NCBI GenBank assembly: GCA_959347315.1
Contig: OY365811.1
Coordinates: 38,247,346 to 38,311,345, forward strand
Length of the DNA: 64,000 nucleotides
Direction of reading: 5' to 3'
From: Bimastos eiseni
Lineage: Eukaryota; Annelida; Clitellata; Crassiclitellata; Lumbricidae
The stretch's first letter is position 1. Every line of letters begins with the position of its first letter. This document shows positions 9,974 to 19,074 of this stretch, one piece after another. Under the pieces are notes generated by a model that was not told the DNA's origin, did not search any database, and worked only from the letters and a program-made list of their open reading frames with translations. The translations under genes were made by a program, and so were the position numbers.

Positions 9974-12900
9974 CTGCCGCTGCCGCTGCCGCTGCCGCTG
10001 CCGCTGCCGCTGCCGCTGCCGCTGCCGCTGCCGCTGCCGCTGATGATGATGATGATGATGATGCTGATGATGATGATGATGCTGATGATGATGATGATGA
10101 TGATGATGATGACGATGACGATGACGATGATTATCGTTGCTAGCCCACATCTCGATGGTCAGCCAGGGTCGGACGAATTACATCAGTTCCGGTCACGATG
10201 ACGTCGAGCTGGACTGCGAGTTCGTCATGGACGACTATTCGATGTTCGGGAATCCAATCTTTTGGATGAAGCGACAGTTGGACGAAGAACTGATCCAAAT
10301 GAACTTCATGGGAAACATACTACCCCCGTTCTTTGATGCCAATCGATTCAGGGTCGAACTGACGACCATCTCACAGCACCGATACAACCCAAAGCTCATC
10401 ATTCTAGGTCGGTAGGACGTCATTTAATAATAGTAAAATTTACAATAATAAGCTCATAATTCTAGGTCATTATGCATGACGTCAATTAACAATAGTAATA
10501 TGTACAACAATAAGCTCATAATTCTAGGTCATTATGCATGACGTCAATTAACAATAGTAATATGTACAACAATAAGCTCATAATTCTAGGTCATTATGCA
10601 TGACGTCAATTAACAATAGTAATATGTACAACAATAAGCTCATAATTCTAGGTCATTATGCATGACGTCAATTAACAATAGTAATATGTACAACAATAAG
10701 CTCATAATTCTAGGTCATTATGCATGACGTCAATTAACAATAGCAATATGTACAACAATAAGCTCATCATTCTAGGTCATTATGCATGACGTCAATTAAC
10801 AATAGTAATATTTACAACAATAAGCTCATCATTCTAGGTCATTATGCATGACGTCATTGAATAATAGCAATATGTACAACAATAAGCTCATCATTCTAGG
10901 TCAGTATGCATGACGTCATTGAATAATAGCAATATGTACAACAATAAGCTCATCATTTTAGGTCAATATGACGTTAATTAACAATCATAATATTTCAGTA
11001 TGCATGACGTCAATTAACAATAGTAATATTTACAACAATAAGCTCATCATTCTAGGCCAATATGGCGTCATTTAATAAGCTCATTTTTCTAGGTCAGCTT
11101 GTCGCAATTTAATATTAGTAATATTTCCAATAATAATCATAATAATAATTATATCATTATCGGTTGATTGATTGATTGATTGATTGATTGATATGACACC
11201 GAATTGGAACGGAGGTAGGCTACGAATCAATTAGCACTCCACTTCCCTCTTAGCCTAATGACATTTATATTGCGCTCTCAGATTGTACTGTTCTAATTAT
11301 ACGACGTATGCTACATATTTCCATAATTTCATAGAAGCCATAATTTAGTGCAGCCATATACTGCTGGCCAATTAACGATGATAATGTACGCTCACCACCA
11401 TTGGTTTCACAACAAATATAATAACAACATTCATGTATTGTGAATCGTGTAGTGATAATTCTAATGACGTAACTATACTATATATTGACGTCATCCTCTA
11501 TGTAATCTTTATTGACTACATCGTCCTAATTCTGTCACAATGACGTCACTGTTTTTACAATGAACTAATATTAAATATATCAATCTTCCTTTCACCAAAC
11601 GATAGTAACTCGAAGGAAGAACGCAAAATATAAATATGAAAAATACCAGGATATCTCACCTCTACCTACGCAGAACAACTGTTACAGGGTTTTGGCGTCT
11701 AACTACTCAATCCGATGTGAACTCTCGGTTTTTGATAAAGACATAGCGTAATAGAAATAAAGAGCACCACAACTCTGTCAATTATTGACGTAGTATCATC
11801 ACAAGGACGCTCACAAATGCCAATTCTCTTGAAGAACAAAATTGGTCTCTGACGAAAAATTAGGCTAAGTAAATAAACTCCACCCAATTCAAAGGCAAAA
11901 AAAGTCTTTCGAATAATTGAATTGGTCACCAACGAAATATTATCTTGTGCAATGCGTAACTAGGTTAATGACAGACACGATGAATTTGATTGGATAGAAC
12001 CAGTTTAAGTAAATTACACCCAAATCAAAGACTCGATTCACCGAGATACGCGTTGTTAATACCTGGAACTAAAATGGAAGGAATATGAAGCCAACTAAAA
12101 CTGGGCCTTTGACCTAGATTACACTGTGACTCCGGGACTCTTGCAGGATAAATCGGCAGTAGCGTTTGTTTTTTAACGAAATAAAACAACTTCATAGGCT
12201 ATTACATGTAAATAAAATGTGTTCAAATTAAGATCATTTGACTGGAGTAGCATAAATTTAAACGAACTTTTCCGCGATTATACGTTCAAACGAAGTTATC
12301 CTGCCGAGTACCCGGATGTCACTTTCTTCACAACATAACCGACCACAGACATCATATCAGAAGAGACGATCACTGATTGGCTGACACGCTGCGGCTTCAT
12401 ATCCCTTCCACATTAGTCCCAGGTTTATGCCGAAGCGATGCAGAAACTTAATTACATTGTCATAATAAAGGGATTTTATTCGTTGCCTATGATTAAATAT
12501 TAGTATTTATGGTCGTACTGAGAGTCAGCCAGACCCACGATTTAGTGCAACCATTAATGCTGGTCAATTTAGGCTGAAAATGCACGCTTACCGTCAATGG
12601 TTTCACAACCGAAGCTTTATGACGTGCTGCTGTTGGTTTTTGACTCGTTTTATTGTCACCATTTGGACTCATATATAAACTTGGAATCTAATAACAGTTC
12701 TTTTTATGACACTTCACAGATGGGTTTTAACTTTTAAACGAGTGACCTTGCAAACAGATCGCTGTCGTTTCAACGGATAGGTCAGAAGCCCTTGTGGCTA
12801 TACCAGAATGGATCGCTGATCTTTTGGAATGTTGCCTCGGTGACCAATCTTGTCCCGTCCTTAAAATCTTCGACGCTCGTATTGCGCTAAACTAATTCGT

Positions 12901-15900
12901 AGGCTGTTGATTATTCATGAGCTCATGCGATTGTTTATTCATGAGGCGTTGGACACACGTGAGCGGATAGATCATTATGGATGAGACGGAGTGGATTTAT
13001 CTTTCAGGCATATCTCTCGAGGACAGCGGCAACTACACGTGCGAAGTCCACGGCCGAAAGTCCCTCGTCTTGGCCTCCGTCACCCACGGCATCTACGTTC
13101 GAGGTCAGAGTGAGATCAGGAATGGTGCTGTCCCCTTCAGATATATATATATATATATATATATGGAGGGGGGGTGTATCTGGATGGGCAATCTTACATG
13201 CCTTCATCTCTCACCTTTTCCTTAAATAAAATTGTTTATCTTAATGTGGATTCAAATCTGTCATCCATAATATAGAATCATTATCACCATCGTCGTTGTC
13301 GTCGTCATCATCATCGTCATCACCATCACCATTGTCGACGTAGAATTATATCCATTATTAATTATGCCTTATGTCGCCTTTCAAATTACTCAGGCCTACC
13401 TGATTCCAGGACACTATAGACCTCTTTCCATGATCGCATTTTGCCCCAATGATCATAGTTAAACTGCGTTCCATTATTACATTTCGACCTAATTCCATGA
13501 CCTTATTTCACCTGATTCATGACAGCATTGTTGACTTTATTCAAGAATTGGTGTTTTTGTAATTCCGCGATCGTATCTTGAACTACGTGTAAATACATGA
13601 TCATTAATGTTACCTAGATCCATGATCATTATTCTTACCTAAATTCAAGATAGTAGTGCGATGTAGTCAAGCATTAACATAGCGCCGATCATATCAGTTG
13701 CGCTCTCAATGGGCGTCTGTGCTTTGGGCAGAGAACAGGAAAGTCTTAAAGGCGTCTCCAGAACTAGCAAGGTGAGAGGACCAGTTACTCCAGGCGCAGG
13801 GACTGTAGAAGACAGTTTCAAGTTGAGGGGCCAACATAGGCAAAGCTCTTGGACTGGGCCGTATATTGACCTAATTCCAGAATCGTATTTTTACCAAAAT
13901 TTATGATGGTTATTTCAGCAAAATTTCATGATTGTATTTCTACCTAAAACCTCGATGGCATGTATTTTAATTTAATTCCAAGAACCTAAATCCATGGTTC
14001 ACCTCGTTTCAGCCTCCCTCCACTCTGTTTACTTCACCAACTCAACAACGACGTCGACGTCATCATCATCATCATCATCATCATCAATCACCAGCGGTGG
14101 CCTCCTCCCCCACCTCCCCCACCACACACCGACCATCCTCTCTCCACCAACTCATATCCCCTCATCGTCATCGTCGTCTATCTCCTCCGACGTCCACCTG
14201 CGTCACATGACCTTCGTGGCGGGAGTTCCTCGGCCGGTACGCTGCGTGGGGGTCGGCGGGTACCCTCCCCCGCGCCTCTACGTCTACCTGGGCGATGAAG
14301 ACGTCACGGGTCGCTTCACGTGGCTGCACTCGGCTGCCATGCGTGGTCTGCCCGGTCTTCGGCTGATGACGTTCCGGTCGGAGAGAACGGCCGAAGGGTT
14401 CGTCGTACGACCAGAGGATGACGGGTTGCAGATGCGTTGCTTGGCAACGGTAGCTGACCTCAGCTCGCAGTTCGCAAGGATGACTGTTCGCGTACACTGT
14501 AAGAGTCTATCTTTGATTGATTGATTAATTGACTGATTGATTGGTTTTGGTTGATTGACTGACTCACTGGCTGGCTGACTGACTGACTGGTTTCTAGAGT
14601 GAGTGAGCGAGTGAGTGAGTGAGTGAGTGAGTGAGTGAGTGAGTGAGTGAGTGAGTGAGCTGTAGAGCGAAAAAATAAGCGAGTAAGTACTTTTAGAAAC
14701 AGATTACACTTACAATAGCGTGAGAAATAACATGGAATCACTTATCAGTGCAAGAGTCTTAAAACAAATGCGCTGAGATGTTGACATCCAGCGAAGGGAT
14801 TGACAAATGAAGGAAGATTATGTGAGCGAATTTCTGAATTCCGCCGATGAGTCGGGCAACCGCATTGAACATGTCCTGGAGCTTCGAAACGATGTCGTGC
14901 GAGGAGAGTTCAGTGAAGGCAGTGTTACCAAAGCCTTCCCTCTTACAGATCAAAGCGTACATTCTCATATTGTGCGTAGCTCGCACAGGTGATAGAAGCA
15001 GGAGCGAGAAAGGTCATTCATGTCGCCAGGTAGGGAGAAGGTAGGGTCAAGAAGGAGATCCAAATCTTGAATCTTGGACAGAATCTTGGACAGATAATTA
15101 GAAGGTGATGCGAGGGAGGACCTGACGGAGTAGGTCATGGTGGATGAGTCAGACGGACTTCGTGATTGACATTAAAAGCACTAATTCGACTGCTTTACTG
15201 TACAACGTGCATATGGCGGAAAATTACAGCTGAAAAGTAAAAATTGTACAGGATGCTCTGTGTCATTGTTGGAACATAGTCAAGGAAGAATTTATATATA
15301 GACCTATTTGTATATAAAATATATATTGGACCATTGGTCCTTGATAAATAGAGTGTGTGGTTTTTGTATCTGATCCAGACAGTCCAATAATCAACTGTAA
15401 ACCGGTTTCGGCTGCAATTGGCGAGCGTGACGTATGTGTGACGTGTGAGGTCAAAGCACGACCCGACGTCAACGCCCTCTATTGGCTGCTGGACGCCAAC
15501 GGTACAACCCTCTCCGACGGCCAACACGTCGCAGCAGACGACAGCTGGGCCGTTGTACTGGTGGGCAGGGAGTCAGATCATCGGAATTTATTTATTTTAT
15601 CGTCTATTTACTTATTAATTTTGGTTATTGCGCTCATGAAGTGCGCAAGGTGACGCAAGGTTCTAAATCGTAATGAAAGAAGGAATGAGACAAAGAGGAA
15701 TGGAAGGAGAGAAGAAGAAAAGATAAAAAGAAAATGAATTAAGATTGCTATACTGTCCTTTATTATGCGGGTTCGATCCTCGTCCGAGGAGTTACTGTGT
15801 AGAGACCTTGAGCAAGTCCTTCGCGCAATATTGCTCTGCCTTGCAACTCCTGTTGCTCTGTCGAGGCTTGTCTGTGAACTTCTTTGCTGAATGTAAGAGG

Positions 15901-16918
15901 GGCAATATCAAATTTCAGTTCTATGGTGTTTTATTGTATTCATAAAGATCTGGCGTTCTAGAACACTCTTAGAGTTCATTGAGATTGATATGCGAAATAC
16001 TTAGCCAGACAAGAATATTTACAAACCTGGCGATAGACAGAAAGACACGCAAAGGTCTCTACACGCAGAAGAAACAATTAGTTTTAACTCAGTTAGCCAC
16101 GACTTTATCGCAAAAACGCACGAAAAATAAATTTCTAATTGAGTTGGAAAGAAAATATTATTATGTAATTGATACTATTCTCTGAATTTATCCTTCATAA
16201 ATAAAATTAGATTAGGATATAACTGTTATTTTAATATTCTAAAATGATAGTATTGCCGAGGCGAAGAAATTAAGTTGTTAACATTTCATACTCATGGGCA
16301 GGCTGGATCAGAGCTGGCTGCTGGCTTATGGTACTGCTTCTTCCTCCTCCTCTTCATCTTCTTGTTCTTCTTCTTGTTGTTCTTCTTCCTCCTCCTCCTC
16401 CTCCTCTTCCTCCTCTTCTACTTCTTCTTCTTCTTCCTCTTCTTCTTCTTCTTCCTTTTCTTCTTGTTCTTGTTCTTCTTCCTCCTCCTCTTCTTCTTCT
16501 TCTTCTTTTTCCTCGTCCTCATCCTCCTCTTCTTCTTCCTCGTTCTTAGATTATATTCTACTTCTTTCTCCGCCTCCTCCTCCTCCTCCTCTTCATAATG
16601 ATAAATTTAATGGTTCCACAAGTGATTCAATAAGATTAGTTATTACTCTGTGATTATTTGATTAGCAATGATTAGCTTTGCTGCGTTACTTTCTACGCAT
16701 TCGCCAGATTCGAACGGACGAAGTTGTGGAGTTGAAGCTCTGCTTTCGAAGGATTCGTTCCAACAACTTCCGATTCTATCGGATCTTCGCTGAAAACAAG
16801 ATTGGATCAACGATGCATCAGGTCGAACTCTTGCAAGGTACACCACCGCATAATTATTACACGCTATTATTATATTATTATTACTGTTATTATTATTATT
16901 ATTATTTTGTGTGTTTCC

Positions 16919-16991
<73 letters not shown>

Positions 16992-17320
16992 GCTGTTATC
17001 GCCCATGTGGGCGAGCTAAGTGAGTGGTGGCAATGTCCCGAAGAGGCAGGCGGCGTTCCCACGCTGAAGAACAACCGCGATACGTTGGAACAGAAATGAC
17101 GTCTCCATTGGATCGTGGGTTGCAGCACTCGTTCGACTACCCAACTCTGAGATGAACTCCAGTCCTTCACTGCTCCAAGCGCCGCCGGATTCCAAGGATA
17201 GGGCTACGAAGTCGTGGGTGTTGGTTATGGTGGAATACTTGGCCCTCTTCGTCTTAGCTGCGCGTCCGGCTGCTTCGCCAGCTCTGATAGATGTGTCGGC
17301 AAGATGTGACTTGGCGTAGG

Positions 17321-17384
<64 letters not shown>

Positions 17385-17418
17385 GTCATTGTTATTATTG
17401 TATTATTATAATTATTGC

Positions 17419-17451
<33 letters not shown>

Positions 17452-17465
17452 GAAATTAAACGAAG

Positions 17466-17507
<42 letters not shown>

Positions 17508-18285
17508 TTATGCCCTGAGGTACTTCGTTCCCCAGGGACTTAGAAACTACTACTATGTTGCCGAATGATTTGTCTGGAGGGTCGGGCCTCGTCTTCTGGG
17601 ATGGAAGAAAAGGTGCTATTAAAAGCTACAAGATTATAACGCTGGATGCAAAATTGACAAGCGCTGATAGAGGAACTTCAACTCGCCCTTATCACCAGTC
17701 ATGGAGGAAATTCGATCGCCAATCTCATTGATAAATCAGCTGCAGATGGGTTCCATTTTATTATTATTATTATTATTGTTATTATTATTATTATTATCAT
17801 TATTATCATTATTATAATAACTGTTATTATTATTACTGTTACTTTTATGAAATTACATTAAATTACAGTAGGGCCCTACTGTTATTTGCATTGTATTTGA
17901 TTAAATTGAATTAGAGCCTATATTTATTTACCAAACACTGCTTTGCATTGCATTATTTTTGCATTGTATTAAAGAGCATTCGCCGCTTAACGCCGACCAT
18001 CACCATCACCAAGATCCGGATCTAGACGTCGAACCGGAAAAGCTCCACCAACAGCAGCAGCAGCAGACAATTCTACGGGTTCGTTCCACTCCATCCTCCT
18101 CCTCTTTGTCATCATTTTCTTCGTCTACAGCCTCCTCTTCCTCCTACTCTGCTTCCTCATCCACGTCCTACCCATCGACGTCATACTATTTCATCAGTGA
18201 CGTCACGCTCAGTGTTCTAAGTTCAGTCATGGCGAAACATGCCATTATGACGTCACTGGTTGTTTTTCTCATCGTCAGGCGATAG
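3894..18285 (+). CDS. Immunoglobulin-superfamily surface protein, seven-exon model, 528 residues
   Basis: Exons: 3894-4030, 10163-10407, 13008-13103, 14013-14498, 15379-15560, 16708-16837, 17975-18285. All phases close. Residues 1-19 form a clear signal peptide (MVLRAVFLLSIVAASATAA). Ig1 is V-like, with Cys64, Trp80 and DSGNYTC ending at Cys139; it is split by an intron. A Ser/Thr/Pro-rich linker (about 170-220) leads to Ig2 (Cys about 237 and 302, motif LQMRCLA). Ig3 has VTC at 342-344 and YWLL around 357, but its F strand reads YRIFAEN without the usual cysteine. A Gln- and Ser-rich stalk follows, then a short hydrophobic tail ending in RR and a stop, possibly a GPI signal. The role is presumably cell adhesion or recognition outside the cell; no orthologue was recognised. 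The join of exon 1 to exon 2 across 6.1 kb is the weakest step; an alternative acceptor at 10144 would need another upstream exon. Confidence 0.6.
4210..4490. repeat. CA, GACAGA and TA/TG simple repeats
   Basis: A CA run at about 4212-4240 is followed by GACAGA-like purine repeats to about 4450 and TA/TG runs to about 4510. Frames on both strands are repeat translations. Confidence 0.85.
5137..5492. repeat. TCTG/TCTC microsatellite
   Basis: A long pyrimidine-rich array of TCTG, TCTC and CTGTCTC units. All three forward frames are open across it and give Ser/Leu/Cys-rich repeats, which is an artefact of the repeat lacking stop codons. Confidence 0.9.
6668..7086. repeat. TCTG/TCTC minisatellite with higher-order units of about 50-65 bp
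   Basis: Blocks containing CTCTCGCTGTCTATCTCTGT recur about six times, separated by runs of TCTG and TC. This shows a higher-order period on top of the microsatellite. It is not coding. Confidence 0.85.
8270..8605. repeat. GACAGA/GACGGA purine microsatellite with longer period
   Basis: GA runs, then GGGACGGACAGA units, then repeated blocks of GAGACAGACAGAGAGACGGACAC at intervals of about 35-40 bp. Open frames on the minus strand are repeat translations. Confidence 0.88.
8800..8845 (+). promoter_or_regulatory. Candidate TATA plus initiator core promoter
   Basis: CTTATAAATC at about 8805-8814 is followed, about 25-30 bp on, by GTCAATCAGTCTC, which contains two initiator-like TCA motifs. The flanks are GC-richer than most of the intron, with a reverse CCAAT (ATTGG) near 8725. 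This is a motif match only. It could drive an alternative 5' end of the Ig gene or be chance. Confidence 0.3.
8940..9130. repeat. Degenerate 8-bp tandem repeat (GAACCAAT-like)
   Basis: Words such as GGACCAAT, GAACCAAT, GAACTAAC and GACCACTT repeat about twenty times with drift. Confidence 0.7.
9318..9412 (+). repeat. Dispersed repeat shared with 19432-19528
   Basis: ACAAGTTAAAGTAAAA, GGGTTTTCGG and GATGGCGCAATCGTTCCATT occur in this order here and, inverted, at 19432-19528. The two copies are in opposite orientation about 10 kb apart. The second lies inside LINE debris, which suggests a mobile sequence of unknown type. Confidence 0.6.
9487..9795. repeat. CA-rich minisatellite followed by TA run
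   Basis: ACACACACATACACTCACACAT-type units repeat to about 9742, followed by TATATA to 9795. The His/Thr-rich frames over it are artefacts. Confidence 0.9.
9849..10135. repeat. Compound GCT, GAT, GATGAC, GCTGCC array
   Basis: Order: GCT run, GAT run, then GATGAC hexamers, GCTGCC hexamers, GAT run, and GATGAC hexamers again. One forward frame reads poly-Ala/poly-Asp with only T/C third-position changes, but it stops at a TAG just before the Ig exon. The Ig exon's own frame is closed by TGA through the array. I therefore call it an intronic microsatellite immediately upstream of an exon. Confidence 0.8.
10392..11130. repeat. 62-bp minisatellite overlapping an Ig exon end and splice donor
   Basis: Unit starts (AAGCTCAT) lie at 10392, 10450, then every 62 bp from 10512 to 10946, then 11040 and about 11074. 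The first unit is the last 16 bases of the Ig exon plus its donor (CTAG/GTCGG). Later units repeat the same exon-like sequence and a GT, then ATGCATGACGTCAATTA. Most units carry TGACGTCA, a full CRE-type palindrome. Confidence 0.92.
11131..13007 (+). other. Ig-gene intron remainder with diverged direct repeats
   Basis: A TTGA run lies at 11164-11192. ATTTAGTGCAGCCAT through GGTTTCACAAC (11343-11415) recurs as ATTTAGTGCAACCAT through GGTTTCACAAC (12541-12610), about 1.2 kb apart in direct orientation. A smaller internal pair, AAGTAAAT plus CACCCAA, occurs near 11868 and 12007. This could be the ends of an old mobile element, but no coding remnant was recognised between them. Confidence 0.45.
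14575..14660. repeat. GAGT microsatellite
   Basis: About fourteen GAGT units follow degenerate TGAC/TGAT repeats, just after the Ig2 exon donor. Confidence 0.9.
14770..15165 (-). pseudogene. LINE reverse transcriptase fragment, degenerate
   Basis: On the minus strand one frame gives SRSCFYHLCELRTI, followed after stops and a frame change by a stretch with SKLQDMFNAVARLIGG. These match, in order, the CRSCFYxLxxLRxI and SKLQxVQNAAARLI motifs of CR1/L2/RTE-like non-LTR reverse transcriptases (thumb region, from memory). The preceding LDLLLDPTFSLPGDMNDL also fits. Stops and frame changes show it is dead. It sits in the intron between the Ig2 and Ig3 exons, antisense to the gene. Confidence 0.72.
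15760..15870 (+). mobile_element. SINE fragment, same family as 3577-3785
   Basis: A B box GGTTCGATCCT is followed by TGTGTAGAGACCTTGAGCAAGTCCTT, matching the CORE-like middle of copy A. The 5' tRNA half is missing. Confidence 0.6.
16335..16600. repeat. TCT/TCC polypyrimidine tract
   Basis: About 260 bases of TTCTTC, TCCTCC and TTCCTC mixtures. Its Ser/Leu/Phe-rich frames are artefacts. It lies about 100 bp upstream of the exon at 16708. Confidence 0.9.
16862..17000. repeat. ATT microsatellite
   Basis: ATT repeats, nearly pure from 16920 to 16990, end directly beside the retroelement fragment at 17016. Confidence 0.92.
17016..17318 (-). pseudogene. C-terminal fragment of a retroelement polyprotein
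   Basis: The minus strand is open for 100 codons, reading from 17318 to a TAG at 17016-17018. Recognisable motifs are ADTSIRAGEAAGRAA, HDFVALSLESGGAWS, GLEFISELGSR, FLFQRIAVVLQRGNAA and LFGTLP. From memory, the series GPWxxxGL, LGxR, FLxQRxSxAxQRGNA, LGTFP is the conserved C terminus of reverse-transcriptase proteins abundant in marine invertebrates. The frame has no internal stop, so this copy is fairly young, but it is truncated at its 5' side by an ATT array. It lies in the last intron of the Ig gene, antisense. Confidence 0.78.
17321..17512. repeat. ATT microsatellite, interrupted
   Basis: Two ATT runs (17321-17450 and 17468-17506) flank a short unique piece. Together with 16862-17000 they bracket the retroelement fragment. 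Confidence 0.92.
17756..17852. repeat. Degenerate ATT microsatellite
   Basis: ATT units with ATC and GTT interruptions, upstream of the last Ig exon. Confidence 0.85.
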
Positions 18286-19074
18286 GTGGCGCCACGTGCT
18301 GAACGGAAGTGGACGCTGAGATTTGAAGGATCGATGTTTATAATCGTTCTTTGTTAAGAGATTTAATAACAGAGATCGGAAGGCAATATCTAATAATGGA
18401 ATTACTCAAACTATCATTATTGACACCACGCATATTATGTAGGCCTAAACAATGGTTGGAAACTTTTATACACAGCTGATATACAAAAAGCGCTATTCTT
18501 TTATATTAATTGAGCTAATAATTAAATTTCCATTAATTCAACTCTTTGTTAAATTGTAAATTTAAATCTATTGGTAATCGGATGTGAAATTGTATTCAAT
18601 TGAGACAGTATGCCTATCATTGAGGTTTTATCATTAAAATAGCATTCGACGCTTTTATGAGGATTGTTCCTTTAAGAGATTGCCCCCTGGAGATCATTTG
18701 AAAATACATCAGCGTAGCCTACGGCGTAGCCCAGCTCGAAAGCGCAGACGTAGGCCTACCACATTCGTCAGTCCCTTTAACTAAACTATACCACCGTCGT
18801 CGCAACTTTCAAGGCGTCTTCCCCAACAAAACAAAAACAATAGCCATCCGTCAGATGGCAGAATATATTTGTATCAATCTTCAGGCTATTTCTTAGCACT
18901 CCTTAGCGCCGTTATTAACAATGCCAAACAACGAACACTGACGCTAAGCAACGGGTAGTGTAGATGCCGTTGTTTATTTTAATGACCCAGATTCACAGCA
19001 AATACGATCAGCGTCGGCTACCTCCTCTATCCAGGCTGCCAAAGTTTCGGAGTATATTCTCCTTCAGGCTTGAA

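Larger units (their letters stand above)
4031..10162 (+). other. Proposed first intron of the Ig gene, repeat-dominated
   Basis: Besides the separately listed arrays, sequence around 4500-5100, 5500-6660, 7090-8180 and 8640-9480 was read on both strands. No convincing exon was found. A B-box-like GGTTCAAATCC lies on the minus strand near 5877-5887, possibly an old tRNA-derived fragment. The stretch 7280-7950 is AT-rich and featureless to me. Confidence 0.5.

Noticed and set aside
9517..10143. 208-codon frame ending in poly-Asp/poly-Ala, apparently leading into the Ig exon
   Set aside because: It stops at a TAG before the exon and is in a different frame from Ig1.
9764..10150. Minus-strand His/Gln/Arg-rich 128-codon frame
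   Set aside because: Reverse reading of the trinucleotide array.
10441..11130. CRISPR-like regular repeats
   Set aside because: Direct tandem units without unique spacers in a eukaryotic intron; a minisatellite explains them.
16275..16653. Ser-rich and Leu/Phe-rich frames over the pyrimidine tract
   Set aside because: Simple-repeat translation; the real exon starts at 16708.
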